This document shows, piece by piece, positions 42,294-54,089 of a stretch of DNA of 64,000 bases; positions within the stretch are counted from its first letter, which is position 1; each line of letters starts with the position of its first letter. Location of the stretch: positions 69,914 to 133,913 of the forward strand of contig NZ_JASMRU010000003.1 of NCBI RefSeq assembly GCF_030462585.1, read 5' to 3'. Source of the stretch: Pseudomonas sp. CAN1. Lineage in GTDB: Bacteria > Pseudomonadota > Gammaproteobacteria > Pseudomonadales > Pseudomonadaceae. Below the pieces are notes generated by a model, which did no database searches, was not told where the DNA came from, and was given only the letters and a program-made list of their open reading frames with translations. The position numbers were made by a program, and so were the translations under genes.

Positions 42294-43526
42294 ATGCAGC
42301 AATGGTCCCCGACTCAGCGCAACGTGGTGATCGCTTCGGTGCTCGCCTGGACGCTGGATGCTTTCGACTTCTTCCTCCTGGTCTTCGTCCTTACCGATAT
42401 CGCCCAGACTTTTCACGTCGATCTGCCACAGGTGTCGTTGGCGATTCTGCTGACCCTGGCGGTGCGGCCCATCGGTGCGCTGCTGTTCGGCCGCGCGGCC
42501 GAACGCTATGGGCGGCGGCCGGTGCTGATGATCAATATCCTGATCTATTCGCTGCTGGAGCTGGCTTCGGCGTTTTCGCCGAACCTGACGACCTTCCTGA
42601 TCCTGCGGGTGGTCTACGGCGTGGCCATGGGCGGCATCTGGGGCGTGGCTTCGTCGCTGGCGATGGAGACCATCCCGGAGCGCTCGCGCGGCATGGTCTC
42701 CGGGCTGTTCCAGGCCGGCTACCCGGCGGGCTACCTGATCGCTTCGATCATCTACGGGCTGTTCTTCGAGGTGCTGGGCTGGCGCGGGATGTTCATTGTC
42801 GGTTGCCTGCCGGTGGTGCTGGTGGCGTTCATCTGGTTCAAGGTGCCGGAGTCGCCGATCTGGCTGGCGGCACGCGAGCGCAAGGACTCGACGCCGCTGT
42901 GGCCGGTGATCCGCAGCCAGTGGCAGCTGTGCCTGTATGCGGTGCTGCTGATGGCCTGCTTCAACTTCTTCAGCCATGGCACGCAGGACCTCTACCCGAC
43001 CTTCCTGAAGGTGCAGCATGGCTTCGATCCGCACACGGTGAGCCTGATCGCGGTGGCCTACAACATTGCGGCGATCCTCGGCGGCATCCTGTTCGGCAGT
43101 CTGTCCGAGCGCATCGGGCGTAAGAAGGCGATCATCGCCGGCTCTCTGCTGGCGCTGCCGGTGCTGCCGCTGTGGGCTTTCAGCCATGGGGCGGTGGCGC
43201 TGGGCGTCGGCGCATTTCTCATGCAGTTCATGGTGCAGGGCGCGTGGGGCGTGATTCCGGCTTACCTCAACGAACTGGCGCCGGTGGGCACCCGCGCGGT
43301 GTTGCCGGGGTTCGTCTATCAGTTGGGCAACCTGATCGCTTCGGTGAACGCGCCGCTGCAGGCGGAGATTGCCAAGAGCTACAGCTATGGCACGGCGATG
43401 GCGATTGTCGCCGGCACCGTGGCGGTGCTCATTTGCGTGCTGATCAGTACGGGGCGGGATACTCGCGGGGTGGCGCTGGATCGGGCCGAAGGGCAGACGC
43501 GTCGGGCGGCGCCGATGCGCTCGTGA
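42294..43526 (+). CDS. Major facilitator superfamily transporter (sugar/aromatic acid porter-like)
   Basis: A 410-residue, 12-helix inner-membrane carrier. The MFS loop signatures GRAAERYGRRP (after helix 2) and GSLSERIGRKKA (after helix 8) are clear; the N-terminal WTLDAFDFFLLVFVL with Asp residues in helix 1 is seen in metabolite:H+ symporters such as NanT/AAHS-type carriers. GGAG lies eight bases before the ATG. The nearest enzyme genes give no substrate clue. It is flanked by repeat elements on both sides, and the region is likely variable among strains (inference). Confidence 0.85.
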   Translation: MQQWSPTQRNVVIASVLAWTLDAFDFFLLVFVLTDIAQTFHVDLPQVSLAILLTLAVRPIGALLFGRAAERYGRRPVLMINILIYSLLELASAFSPNLTTFLILRVVYGVAMGGIWGVASSLAMETIPERSRGMVSGLFQAGYPAGYLIASIIYGLFFEVLGWRGMFIVGCLPVVLVAFIWFKVPESPIWLAARERKDSTPLWPVIRSQWQLCLYAVLLMACFNFFSHGTQDLYPTFLKVQHGFDPHTVSLIAVAYNIAAILGGILFGSLSERIGRKKAIIAGSLLALPVLPLWAFSHGAVALGVGAFLMQFMVQGAWGVIPAYLNELAPVGTRAVLPGFVYQLGNLIASVNAPLQAEIAKSYSYGTAMAIVAGTVAVLICVLISTGRDTRGVALDRAEGQTRRAAPMRS

Positions 43527-43541
43527 GGGGGAGTGACGCGG

Positions 43542-43565
43542 GTTCGCGAGCAAGCTCGCTCCTAC
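43542..43565 (+). repeat. Single canonical REP
   Basis: One 24-bp REP unit (GTTCGCGAGCAAGCTCGCTC...) without an inverted partner; a GTAGGGCG-type pair follows 30 bp later. Confidence 0.88.
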
Positions 43566-43595
43566 AGGGAGCTCCGCCCATGTGCCCGCTGATTC

Positions 43596-43672
43596 GTAGG
43601 GCGTATAACGCGCCAGCGTTATACGCCGGGAGAGTTGTCGGCGGATAACCTGTTCCAGGTTATCCGCCCTAC
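43596..43672. repeat. GTAGGGCG-type hairpin repeat pair
   Basis: GTAGGGCGTATAACGCGCCA... hairpin followed by GGATAACCTGTTCCAGGTTA... hairpin, bounded by GCCCTAC. The right half is shared with 8433-8509. Confidence 0.85.
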
Positions 43673-43688
43673 GGGGGCAGCGTAGGCG

Positions 43689-44726
43689 TCAGGCAGCGGG
43701 CAGGTTGATGCGCTGGCCGGCGACCAGCAGGGCGAGGCGGGCGAGGCTGGCCCAGACGTTGCCGGCGGCCTGGCCCTTGATCTGTGCGTCGATCAGTTGG
43801 GCGTCCTGGAGCATCTGGTTCCAGCGCGGCGCGGTGTGGCGTTGCAGGGCCTTGCTCATCAGCGGGCGGCGCTTGTCCCAGATCGGTGGGCGGGCCTGGC
43901 TGAAGGCCTTGTCCAGTGGCACACCCTGGCTGAACTGCTGGGCGAGGCTGGCGAGCACGCGGATTTCCCGGGCCAGGGCCCAGAGGATCACCGGTGGTTC
44001 GACGCCTTCGCCGCGCAGGCCTTCAAGCATGCGCAGGCAGTGGGCGGCTTCGCCATTCAAGGCGGCATCGATCAGGCCGAACACGTCAAAGCGCGCGCTG
44101 TCGGCAACGGCTGCCTGCACGGTGTCGACGTCAATCTGCTGGCCTTCGGCGAGCAGCTTGAGCTTTTCGATTTCCTGGGCGGCGGCCAGCAGGTTGCCTT
44201 CGACGCGCGCGGCGATCAGGTCAACCGCTTCCTGGCTGGCGGCGAGGCCGGCCTGGGACAGGCGCTGGCGAATCCACTGCGGCAACTGGTGGGCGTCGAT
44301 GGGCCAGATCTGGATGAACTGGGCGACGTCGCCGTCGATCAGGGCCTTGGCCCACTTGGTCTTCTGCGTGCTGCCGTCGAGCTTGGGCAGGCTGACCAGC
44401 AGGACGGTGTCTTCCGGCGGGCGCTTGAGGTATTCCTGAAGAATGGCGCCACCCTTGTCGCCGGGCTTGCCCGAGGGCAGGCGTAGCTCGATCAGGCGCT
44501 TTTCAGCGAACAGCGAGAGGCTGGCGCCGGCTTCGAGCAGCTGGCCCCAGTCGAAGTTGGCTTCGGCGTTGAACACCTGGCGTTCGCCGAAATCGCGCTG
44601 GCGACAGGCCGCGCGAATGGCGTCGCAGGCTTCCTGGCAGAGCAGCGGCTCGTCGCCGCTGACTACGTAGACGGAAGCCAGGTTGCCTTGCAGGTGCTTG
44701 GCGAGTTGTCCGGGATTGAGCTTCAT
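43689..44726 (-). CDS. holA: DNA polymerase III, delta subunit
   Basis: Clamp-loader wrench subunit opening the beta clamp. The 345-residue protein has the HolA plan: KLNPGQLAKHLQGNLASVYVVSGDEPLL (no Walker A, as expected for delta), the PIDAHQLPQWIRQRLSQAGL segment and the helical collar domain (REIRVLASLAQQF). It lies downstream of lptE on the same strand, separated by a hairpin; the leuS-lptE-holA order is standard in gamma-proteobacteria. Confidence 0.94.
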   Translation of the reverse strand: MKLNPGQLAKHLQGNLASVYVVSGDEPLLCQEACDAIRAACRQRDFGERQVFNAEANFDWGQLLEAGASLSLFAEKRLIELRLPSGKPGDKGGAILQEYLKRPPEDTVLLVSLPKLDGSTQKTKWAKALIDGDVAQFIQIWPIDAHQLPQWIRQRLSQAGLAASQEAVDLIAARVEGNLLAAAQEIEKLKLLAEGQQIDVDTVQAAVADSARFDVFGLIDAALNGEAAHCLRMLEGLRGEGVEPPVILWALAREIRVLASLAQQFSQGVPLDKAFSQARPPIWDKRRPLMSKALQRHTAPRWNQMLQDAQLIDAQIKGQAAGNVWASLARLALLVAGQRINLPAA

Positions 44727-44735
44727 GATGAAGAA

Positions 44736-44756
44736 GGGGCCGGTTTTGCCGGCCCC
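44736..44756 (-). terminator. Hairpin between lptE and holA
   Basis: GGGGCCGG / CCGGCCCC with a 5-base loop, followed on the minus strand by TTCTTC and then the holA ATG ten bases later. It may attenuate transcription or limit holA translation. Confidence 0.55.
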
Positions 44757-44762
44757 TGTCTC

Positions 44763-45377
44763 TTATTGCGCTTTCGGGAATTCGATCGGCGACTGCTGCG
44801 GCTCGGCCTTGCGGGCCTCGTCGGCGGCCTTCGCCGCGTCGGCCTCAGCCTTGGCCTTGGCTTCTGCCTTGGCTTGCAGGTCATCCAGCTGGGCCGGAGT
44901 GATGATCTGCAGGCGCATGGCCATCTGCTGGACCAGGTCGCGGCGCATCTCGTTGCGGATCTGCTCGGCTTCCTGGTCGGAACCGATCAGGTTGTTCTCG
45001 TCCTGGACGTAGACCTTGCGCACCTGCACCTGGCCATTCATCAGCAGCAGGTTGTCGCTGCCGCGGATTTCGTAATCCAGGGTGTTGGTCAGCTGGTTTT
45101 CCGCACTACGCGCCGAACTGGTGTAGCTGACGGTCCGCTGGGTCACGTTCTCGCTGGCGAGAATGACGTGGTACGGCGCACGGGAAACGACCTTCACGCC
45201 GCTGCCTTCGAGCACCTGCTGGAGCTGCTTGACGGTGTCGCCATAGGCGTTGCGCGCCGTCAGGTCGATTTCCTTGAGCGCAAAGTTCGTATCGCCCATG
45301 CCGCGCAGGTGGAAGCCGCAGGCGGTCAGCACGCTGGCCAGGCCGATCAGCGCGAGGCTGGTCAGGATACGTTTCAT
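44763..45377 (-). CDS. lptE: LPS-assembly lipoprotein LptE
   Basis: Outer-membrane lipoprotein plugging the LptD barrel to export lipopolysaccharide. The 204-residue protein starts at 45377 ([20 protein letters not shown]); the lipobox LTAC gives a lipidated Cys, followed by GFHLRG, the LptE hallmark. [19 protein letters not shown] also fits. The C-terminus is a long Ala/Glu/Lys helix ([20 protein letters not shown]), longer than in E. coli. It lies between leuS and holA on the minus strand. Confidence 0.94.
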   Translation of the reverse strand: MKRILTSLALIGLASVLTACGFHLRGMGDTNFALKEIDLTARNAYGDTVKQLQQVLEGSGVKVVSRAPYHVILASENVTQRTVSYTSSARSAENQLTNTLDYEIRGSDNLLLMNGQVQVRKVYVQDENNLIGSDQEAEQIRNEMRRDLVQQMAMRLQIITPAQLDDLQAKAEAKAKAEADAAKAADEARKAEPQQSPIEFPKAQ

Positions 45378-45457
45378 CAAGCTTCCCTCACTCCTGTTGA
45401 TCCAATATGCCCGTGGCGAAGGTGCCACGGGCGAATAGGTCTTTTCCAGCGTTGTTT

Positions 45458-48175
<2,718 letters not shown>

Positions 48176-48314
48176 CTACAGAAAGCCTCGTAGCATACAT
48201 GACCCCACCCCCAGCCGGTAGCCCGCGCCGTTTGTCGCACGCTCGGCCCGCGCTGGAGCGGACCGCTAAGCTTTGCCTGAAGGCGGGAGGTTTCCGCCTG
48301 TCTTGAGGTGACTG

Positions 48315-48746
48315 ATGGCTGAGCTGCATCGCGCAAGTGCTTCGGGTTCCGGTCTGTATGAACGGTTGCTGCAACGGCTCGCGCTGGCCCTGGATGAGGC
48401 CGATACCGCCGAGCGATTACGTGACGAATGCCCCGTGGAACTGGAGTTGCGCGGTTTGAGCAGTGCGGAGATGGAGCTGATCCGGGCTTATCTCGACCAG
48501 GATGTGAACTGGCTGCGCGGCTGGCATGCCGCCGCGGAGGAGCTTGCCCTGCTGGAGCGTGCGCCCAACCGCGCGCCGCGCCCGGCCCGTCATCCGGTGC
48601 CGCCCAGCCGCCCGCGCCTGGTGCCGCGACCGCAGCAGCTGCAATGCGCGCTCTGCGGAGCGCCGGTGGCCTGGAGTCGCACCCAGGGCGTGCTGCCCTG
48701 CAATTCCTGTGGATCCCAGCTGTTCCGCAACGCGAAGGCGCGCTGA
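48315..48746 (+). CDS. Zinc-ribbon protein, YbeL-like (DUF1451)
   Basis: A 143-residue protein: helical N-terminal part (LYERLLQRLALALDEAD...LSSAEMELIRAYLDQDVNWLRGWH) and a C-terminal zinc ribbon, CALC near residue 113 and CNSC near residue 132 (CxxC pairs). This resembles E. coli YbeL, which sits beside leuS as here. Function unknown. It is divergent from leuS. GAGG lies in front of the ATG. A central Arg/Pro-rich linker (ERAPNRAPRPARHPVPP) separates the parts. Confidence 0.75.
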   Translation: MAELHRASASGSGLYERLLQRLALALDEADTAERLRDECPVELELRGLSSAEMELIRAYLDQDVNWLRGWHAAAEELALLERAPNRAPRPARHPVPPSRPRLVPRPQQLQCALCGAPVAWSRTQGVLPCNSCGSQLFRNAKAR

Positions 48747-48791
48747 CATCCCCTCCATCCGTTAGGCTTGGCGCTCGACAAGGAGTCGCCA

Positions 48792-49553
48792 ATGCCCATC
48801 CGCTTCATTCTCAAACAGATTTTCATGCCGCCGGGACTGCTGCTTCTGCTGTTGCTGCTGGGCTTCGTGCTGCGCCGGCGTTATCCGCGTTTTTCCATCG
48901 CCTGCTTCTTTTCCGGTTTCCTCGGCCTGCTGCTGATGAGCCTGCCGGTGACCGTGGAGTGGGGCGCACGCCAGCTGGAGCCGCAGGAGGCGTTGAAGCA
49001 GGCCGAGTGGGCGACCCTGGCGCAGCGTGCCGATGCCATCGTGGTGCTGGGCGCCGGGCGGGTGCGCGGTGATCGCGCCTGGGACGAGGACCAGCCTGGC
49101 CTGATGGCCCGCGAGCGCATCCGCTATGCCGCGCGGCTGGCCAAGGCCAGCGGCCTGCCGGTGCTGATGTCCGGCGGCCTGCATTACGGCACGCCGCCTT
49201 CGGAGGCGCGGATCATGGCCCGCAGCCTGCTGGACGATTACGGCGTGCCGGCGCGCTGGGAAGAAGGCCGCAGCCGCACGACCTGGGAGAATGCGCAGTT
49301 CAGCGCGCAGGTGCTGCATGAGGCCGGAATCAGGCGGGTGGTAGTGGTCACCAGCGCCATTCACATGCCGCGCTCGGTCTGGAGTTTCGAGAAGGCCGGC
49401 TTCGAGGTCGTACCGGCGCCGGCGGGCTATATCGGCACGGACGATGCCGTGCCCCTGGGCGGCTGGCTGCCGGACGGGCGCTCGATCTGGCAGAGCGGGC
49501 AGCTGCTCAACGAGGCGATCGGGCTGGTCGGGTATCGGTTGTTCTACCGTTAG
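48792..49553 (+). CDS. YdcF/ElyC-type DUF218 membrane protein
   Basis: A 253-residue protein with two N-terminal transmembrane helices (about residues 8-26 and 34-55) and a DUF218 domain. Family signatures: ADAIVVLGAGRV, LMSGGLHYGTPPSEA, RSRTTWENAQFSAQVL and VVVTSAIHMPRSVWSFEKAG. E. coli ElyC of this family protects envelope biogenesis at low temperature through undecaprenyl phosphate metabolism; the same role is plausible. AGGAG six bases upstream fixes the start at 48792. Confidence 0.87.
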   Translation: MPIRFILKQIFMPPGLLLLLLLLGFVLRRRYPRFSIACFFSGFLGLLLMSLPVTVEWGARQLEPQEALKQAEWATLAQRADAIVVLGAGRVRGDRAWDEDQPGLMARERIRYAARLAKASGLPVLMSGGLHYGTPPSEARIMARSLLDDYGVPARWEEGRSRTTWENAQFSAQVLHEAGIRRVVVVTSAIHMPRSVWSFEKAGFEVVPAPAGYIGTDDAVPLGGWLPDGRSIWQSGQLLNEAIGLVGYRLFYR

Positions 49554-49562
49554 TGGGCTTTT

Positions 49563-49633
49563 GTAGGAGCGGACTCCGTCCGCGATGATATCCGGCGCGA
49601 TGCGGGCCTATCGCGGACGGAGTCCGCTCCTAC
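49563..49633. repeat. CGGACGGAGTCCG-type doublet repeat
   Basis: Inverted arms at 49563-49586 (GTAGGAGCGGACTCCGTCCG...) and 49610-49633. Spacer 23 bp. Confidence 0.9.
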
Positions 49634-49656
49634 GGGAGTTTCTCGGCACGCGAACG

Positions 49657-49685
49657 AAAAAGGGCCTCACGATGAGGCCCTTTTT
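49657..49685. terminator. Bidirectional rho-independent terminator between ydcF-like gene and lnt
   Basis: AAAAA-GGGCCTCA-CGA-TGAGGCCC-TTTTT: perfect 8-bp stem, 3-base loop, A-run and T-run on either side; serves both convergent genes. Confidence 0.92.
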
Positions 49686-49691
49686 CATGGG

Positions 49692-51224
49692 TCAGCCGAA
49701 CAGCCGGCGCTCTTCCGGATGCGTCCGGCGGCGTACCAGCGCCCAGACCATCAGCACCGCACTGAGGATCGCCAGCGGCCAGACGCGCCACTTCAGGTAG
49801 GGCGTCAGGCCCTGCATCGGGACGACTTCGCCGTGCAGAACGCCCTGCTGGAACTGCGGAATCTGCACCGCCAGCTTGCCGAACGGGTCGATCAGCGCAG
49901 TGACGCCGTTGTTGGTGCCGCGCACCATCCAACGGCCGGCTTCGAGGGCGCGCATCTGCGCCATCTGCAGGTGCTGCAGCGGGCCGATGGACTTGCCGAA
50001 CCAGGTGTCGTTGCTGATGGTCAGCAACAGTTGGCTCTGCGCCGCCAGTTCAGCGGCGAACTCCGGGTAGACCACTTCGTAGCAGATGAACGGCGCCACG
50101 CTGTAGCCCTTGGCCTTGAGCAGCGGCTGGTCGGCCGGGCCGCGGGCAAAGTCGGACATCGGCAGGTCGAAGAAGGCGATCAGCCCGCGCAGCACATCCT
50201 GCAGCGGGACGTACTCGCCGAAGGGCACCAGCTTCTGCTTGAGGTAGTTGCCGCTGCCTTCGCCGACCACGGTGATGCCGTTGTAGTAGCGCACGCCGTC
50301 GGTAGTCTTCTCGCGCACCGGCACGCCGGTGATCAACGCGGCCTTCTTGGCAGTGGCGACGCCGTTGATCATTTCCAGGTAGCCGGTGGCCTGGTCCTTG
50401 AGCACGGGCACGGCGGTTTCCGGCCAGACGATCAGGTCGAAGCCGTTCTGCTCGGCGGTCAGGTCGCGGTACAGCTCCAGCTGGTGGGTGATGGCCTTGG
50501 GGTCCCACTTCATTTCCTGGGCGATGTTGCCCTGGATGGCAGCGACCTTGAGCGGCGTGCCGGCCGGGGTGGTCCAGGCGTGGCCCTTGTAGAACAGGCC
50601 GACGGCCCAGGGCGCGATCAGCAGGAGCAGGCCGGCGACCAGGCGGCCGGGGCGGCGGCTCAGCGCCGGGAGGTTGATGATCAGCGCGGCGGAGAGGGCG
50701 ATGCCGAACGACACTAGCCACACGCCGCCCAGCGGGGCGAGGCCGGCGAGCGGGCCGTCCAGTTGGCTGTAGCCGGCGTAGAGCCAGGGGAAGCCGGTGA
50801 GGAACCAGCTGCGGAACAGCTCCAGCACCACCCACAGGGCGGCGAACGCCAGGGCGTCACTGACCGGAGCGTTGTTGCGGCGGAAGAACTTCGCCCAGAC
50901 CCAGGCCGGCAGGCCGAAGAAGAACGCCACGCCAGCGCTGAAGCCGATCACCAGGAAGGCGGCGAGCGGCCCGGAGGCGCCGCCGAAGTCGTGGATGCTG
51001 AAGTAGATCCAGCTGGTGCCGGCGATGAAGGCGCCAAAGCCGTACCACCAACCACGCCACAGCGCCGAGCGCGGGGTCGTGCCGCGCAGGCCGAGGTAGA
51101 ACAGGGCCAGCGACAGCACCGCCAGCGGCCAGTAGCCGTACGGGGCCAGGGTCAGCGGCGTGAGCGCGCCGGCGGCCAGGGCGAGCAAATGGCCTGGCAG
51201 GCCGGGGCGGGTGATCCAGCGCAT
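49692..51224 (-). CDS. lnt: Apolipoprotein N-acyltransferase
   Basis: Adds the third acyl chain to lipoproteins in the inner membrane. The 510-residue protein has about six transmembrane helices (residues 1-215) and a periplasmic nitrilase domain with the full Glu-Lys-Cys triad: IVWPETAVPV, LKQKLVPFGEYVPL and APFICYEVVYPE. NDTWFGKSIGPLQHLQMAQMRALE is typical of the last part. Many lipoproteins coded here (RlpA, LptE, YbaY, the second MltB) depend on it. corC lies upstream after a 420-bp, repeat-filled gap. Confidence 0.96.
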   Translation of the reverse strand: MRWITRPGLPGHLLALAAGALTPLTLAPYGYWPLAVLSLALFYLGLRGTTPRSALWRGWWYGFGAFIAGTSWIYFSIHDFGGASGPLAAFLVIGFSAGVAFFFGLPAWVWAKFFRRNNAPVSDALAFAALWVVLELFRSWFLTGFPWLYAGYSQLDGPLAGLAPLGGVWLVSFGIALSAALIINLPALSRRPGRLVAGLLLLIAPWAVGLFYKGHAWTTPAGTPLKVAAIQGNIAQEMKWDPKAITHQLELYRDLTAEQNGFDLIVWPETAVPVLKDQATGYLEMINGVATAKKAALITGVPVREKTTDGVRYYNGITVVGEGSGNYLKQKLVPFGEYVPLQDVLRGLIAFFDLPMSDFARGPADQPLLKAKGYSVAPFICYEVVYPEFAAELAAQSQLLLTISNDTWFGKSIGPLQHLQMAQMRALEAGRWMVRGTNNGVTALIDPFGKLAVQIPQFQQGVLHGEVVPMQGLTPYLKWRVWPLAILSAVLMVWALVRRRTHPEERRLFG

Positions 51225-51426
51225 CGGGAATCCTTGTGGCGGTTAAGCGATGCGCAAGAGTAATGGAGAGATGAACGGTAGGCTATGGGGATGCAAGCCA
51301 AAAGCCATGAGCTGACTGCGGCGGGATGTTGCAGGGCAGGGAGGGTTTGGGTGTGGGAATTATCCGGAGGGATACACGCAAGCCTGTAGGAGCAACTGAC
51401 TTCTTCTGAAAGTCTCTGCCGGGGTT
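51225..51426. other. Non-coding stretch upstream of lnt
   Basis: About 200 bp without a convincing gene or repeat of the main families, except CTGTAGGAGCAACTG near 51385, which may be a worn half REP. The lnt promoter should lie here but no clear boxes are seen. Together with the repeats that follow it makes a 420-bp gap between corC and lnt. Confidence 0.4.
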
Positions 51427-51560
51427 TTCCCTCTCCCTAACCCTCTCCCTGAAGGGAGAGGGGACTGAACGGCATCAAGCGGAACTCCGTGCCTCCCGGC
51501 CATGCCTGGCGGCTCCCTCTCCCTTCGGAGCGGGGCGCGCAGCCAGGGCGGGGGAGAGGG
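51427..51560. repeat. CCCTCTCC composite repeat, copy 2 (inverted to copy 1)
   Basis: Left end CCCTCTCCCTAACCCTCTCC and CTGAAGGGAGAGGGG, right end CTCCCTCTCCCTTCGGAGCG and GGGCGCGCAGCCAGGGCGGG. The ends are the reverse complement of those at 26358-26489; the middle is unrelated. Confidence 0.85.
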
Positions 51561-51584
51561 CAGATCCCAACGCAGGACTATCTG

Positions 51585-51630
51585 GTAGGAGCGGACTGGG
51601 TCCGCGATCGCGGGCATGGCCCGCTCCTAC
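51585..51630. repeat. CGGACGGAGTCCG-type doublet, degenerate and overlapping
   Basis: GTAGGAGCGGACTGGGTCCG... (51585-51608) runs straight into ATCGCGGGCATGGCCCGCTC... (51607-51630), so the two arms overlap by two bases instead of being spaced. Confidence 0.7.
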
Positions 51631-51645
51631 AGGGTGCGCGGTGGC

Positions 51646-52485
51646 TCAGTCCTGCAGCGGGGTCAGGCGCAGCAGGTGCAGCCGGCGGCTGTCCGCGTTG
51701 AGCACGCGGAAGCGGAAGCCGCCCAGTTCGGTGGTCTCGTTGCGCTTGGGCAGGTGGCCGAAGGCGCTCATCACCACGCCGCCGACGGTATCGAATTCCT
51801 CGTCGGAGAAGTCCGCGCCGAAGAAGTCGTTGAAGGCCTCCACCGGGGTCAGCGCCTTGACGATGAAGTCACCGCTGGGCAGCGGCTTGATGTAGCTGTC
51901 TTCCTCGACGTCGTGTTCGTCCTCGATGTCGCCGACGATCTGCTCCAGCACGTCCTCGATGGTCACCAGCCCGGCGACGCCGCCGTACTCGTCGATGACG
52001 ATGGCCATGTGGTTACGGTTGGCGCGGAACTCGCGCAGCAGCACGTTCAGGCGCTTGGACTCGGGCACGAAGGTGGCCGGGCGCAGCAGGTCCTTGATGT
52101 TGAAGGCGTGATTCTGGTCGTGAAGGACCAGCGGCAGCAGGTCCTTGGCCAGCAGCACGCCCATGATGTCGTCCAGGCTCTCGCCGATCACCGGATAGCG
52201 CGAGTGCGCCGCTTCGATGATGGCGGGGAGGAAGTCGACGGGCTTCTGCGTCGACTTGATGGAGATCATCTGCGAACGCGGGATCATGATGTCGCGAACC
52301 TGGAGGTCCGCTACCTGGATCGCGCCTTCGACTATGGCCAGCGCTTCGCTGTCCAGCAGCTTGTTGTCATGGGCTTCGCGCAGGAGTTCAAGCAGCTCCT
52401 GGCGGTTTCTCGGCTCATGGGCAAAAGCCTGGGTGATCTTGTCCAACCACGACTTGTGCCCATTGCTCGATCGGTCTTCGCTCAT
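51646..52485 (-). CDS. corC: CorC/HlyC family transporter-associated CBS-domain protein
   Basis: A 279-residue cytoplasmic protein with two CBS domains (about residues 55-190; VRDIMIPRSQMISIKSTQ and LGVLLAKDLLPLVL) and a C-terminal CorC_HlyC domain (EEDSYIKPLPSGDFIVKALTPVEAFNDFF). In enteric bacteria CorC takes part in Mg2+/Co2+ efflux with CorA; no CorA is present in this window. Cotranscribed with ybeY upstream (gap 20 bp). Position next to lnt and ybeY is conserved widely. Confidence 0.93.
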   Translation of the reverse strand: MSEDRSSNGHKSWLDKITQAFAHEPRNRQELLELLREAHDNKLLDSEALAIVEGAIQVADLQVRDIMIPRSQMISIKSTQKPVDFLPAIIEAAHSRYPVIGESLDDIMGVLLAKDLLPLVLHDQNHAFNIKDLLRPATFVPESKRLNVLLREFRANRNHMAIVIDEYGGVAGLVTIEDVLEQIVGDIEDEHDVEEDSYIKPLPSGDFIVKALTPVEAFNDFFGADFSDEEFDTVGGVVMSAFGHLPKRNETTELGGFRFRVLNADSRRLHLLRLTPLQD

Positions 52486-52505
52486 CTTTCCTTGCTCGTT
52501 GGCTT

Positions 52506-52967
52506 TTATTCTTCGTCGGCCGCGTACGGGTCGGGGTGACCCAATTCAGCCAGCAATTCGCGTTCCAAGCCTTCCATTTCCTCGGCTTCGGCATCTTCGA
52601 TGTGATCGTAGCCGAGCAGATGGAGACAGCCATGGATGACCAGGTGGGCCCAGTGGGCCTCGGCGGACTTGCCCTGTTCGGCGGCTTCGCGGGTGACTAC
52701 GGGGGCGCAGATCACCAGGTCGCCGAGCAGCGGGATGTCCAGCAGTTCATCGGGAACGTCGGCGGGGAAGGACAGTACGTTGGTGGCGTAGTCCTTGTGT
52801 CGCCAGGTCTTGTTCAGTTCGCGCCCTTCAGGTTCGTCCACCAGGCGGATGGTCAGTTCCGAATCATTCTGGCGCTGACGCAGGGCCAGTTCGCACCATT
52901 TTCGAAACTGCGCTTCGCTGGGCAGGCCAGGCGCTTCGGAGGCCAGCTGCAGGTCCAGTTCAAGCAT
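52506..52967 (-). CDS. ybeY: Endoribonuclease YbeY (16S rRNA maturation factor)
   Basis: Single-strand metal-dependent RNase acting in 16S rRNA 3'-end maturation and ribosome quality control. The 153-residue protein has the zinc motif [11 protein letters not shown] (H-x3-H-x5-H) and [28 protein letters not shown]-type core. It overlaps the end of phoH by 8 bases and precedes corC, the classical ybeZ-ybeY-corC-lnt series. Confidence 0.95.
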   Translation of the reverse strand: MLELDLQLASEAPGLPSEAQFRKWCELALRQRQNDSELTIRLVDEPEGRELNKTWRHKDYATNVLSFPADVPDELLDIPLLGDLVICAPVVTREAAEQGKSAEAHWAHLVIHGCLHLLGYDHIEDAEAEEMEGLERELLAELGHPDPYAADEE

Positions 52968-53991
52968 GCTTGTTGCCCTGGCCTTCGGCGTTGCCGTGCA
53001 GACGGTTCTCGTAGTTGTCGTAGGCGTCGACGATGCGCTGCACCAGCGGGTGGCGCACGACGTCCTTGGACTTGAAGTGGGTGAAGCTGATGCCGGGCAC
53101 GTCGCGCAGCACTTCCATCACGTGCTTGAGGCCCGAGCGCGTGCCCTTGGGCAGGTCGACCTGGGTGACGTCGCCGGTGATCACCGCGGTGGAGCCGAAG
53201 CCGATCCGGGTGAGGAACATCTTCATCTGTTCCATCGTGGTGTTCTGGCTTTCGTCGAGGATGATGAAGCTGTTGCTCAGCGTGCGGCCGCGCATGTAGG
53301 CCAGCGGCGCGACTTCGATCACCTGGCGTTCGATCAGCTTGGCCACGGTCTCGAAGCCGAGCATCTCGTACAGCGCGTCGTACAGTGGGCGCAGGTAGGG
53401 GTCGATCTTCTGCGACAGGTCGCCGGGCAGGAAGCCGAGTTTCTCGCCGGCCTCGACTGCCGGGCGCACCAGCAGGATGCGGCGAATCTGCTCGCGCTCC
53501 AGGGCGTCCACGGCGCAGGCCACGGCAAGGTAGGTCTTGCCGGTGCCGGCCGGGCCGATGCCGAAGTTGATGTCGTGGTCGAGGATCGCCTTGACGTAGC
53601 GCTGCTGGTTGGCGCCGCGCGGGCGGATGTGCGCCTGGCGGGTCTTGAGCGTTACCAGCGGGCCGACGGGCTCGACGGCGAGGTCTTCCAGGCCGGACTC
53701 CTGCAGGAACAGGTGGACCATGTCGGGGGTCAGCTCGGTGCCGTTCTGCACTTCGCGGTAGAGGCGCTTGAGCAGGTTTTCGGCCGCTTGGGTGCGCTCG
53801 GCGTCACCGACCAGTTCGAACTGGTTGCCGCGGTTGCGGATCTCGATGCCGAGGCGCTTCTCGATCTGGTGCAGGTGTTCGTCGAACTGACCGCACAGGT
53901 TGGCGAAGCTGCGGGCCTCGAAGGGCTCGAGCATGAAACGATGGATATCCAGGGGGGCGTTCAAGGTGTTGTCTAAGTCGCCGTGCTGCAA
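52960..53991 (-). CDS. ybeZ: PhoH-like ATPase (YbeZ)
   Basis: A 343-residue cytoplasmic NTPase of the PhoH family; it partners with YbeY in rRNA metabolism. Walker A is [13 protein letters not shown] (about residues 142-154) and Walker B-like [12 protein letters not shown] is intact, with [21 protein letters not shown] following. The start is not certain: TTG at 53991 gives the length shown, TTG nine codons downstream (NAPLDIHRF) is also possible, and neither has a clear ribosome site. Overlaps ybeY by 8 bases; miaB lies upstream in the same direction. Confidence 0.92.
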   Translation of the reverse strand: MQHGDLDNTLNAPLDIHRFMLEPFEARSFANLCGQFDEHLHQIEKRLGIEIRNRGNQFELVGDAERTQAAENLLKRLYREVQNGTELTPDMVHLFLQESGLEDLAVEPVGPLVTLKTRQAHIRPRGANQQRYVKAILDHDINFGIGPAGTGKTYLAVACAVDALEREQIRRILLVRPAVEAGEKLGFLPGDLSQKIDPYLRPLYDALYEMLGFETVAKLIERQVIEVAPLAYMRGRTLSNSFIILDESQNTTMEQMKMFLTRIGFGSTAVITGDVTQVDLPKGTRSGLKHVMEVLRDVPGISFTHFKSKDVVRHPLVQRIVDAYDNYENRLHGNAEGQGNKHA

Positions 53992-54089
53992 AGGGAGTTG
54001 GTCGAAGAATAACCCCAGGCGACTGAGTACGAAAGTTCAGTCGCCATCGGGATCGTCAACGGTCGGTTGTCAGTGACGTGTTTCCACAG

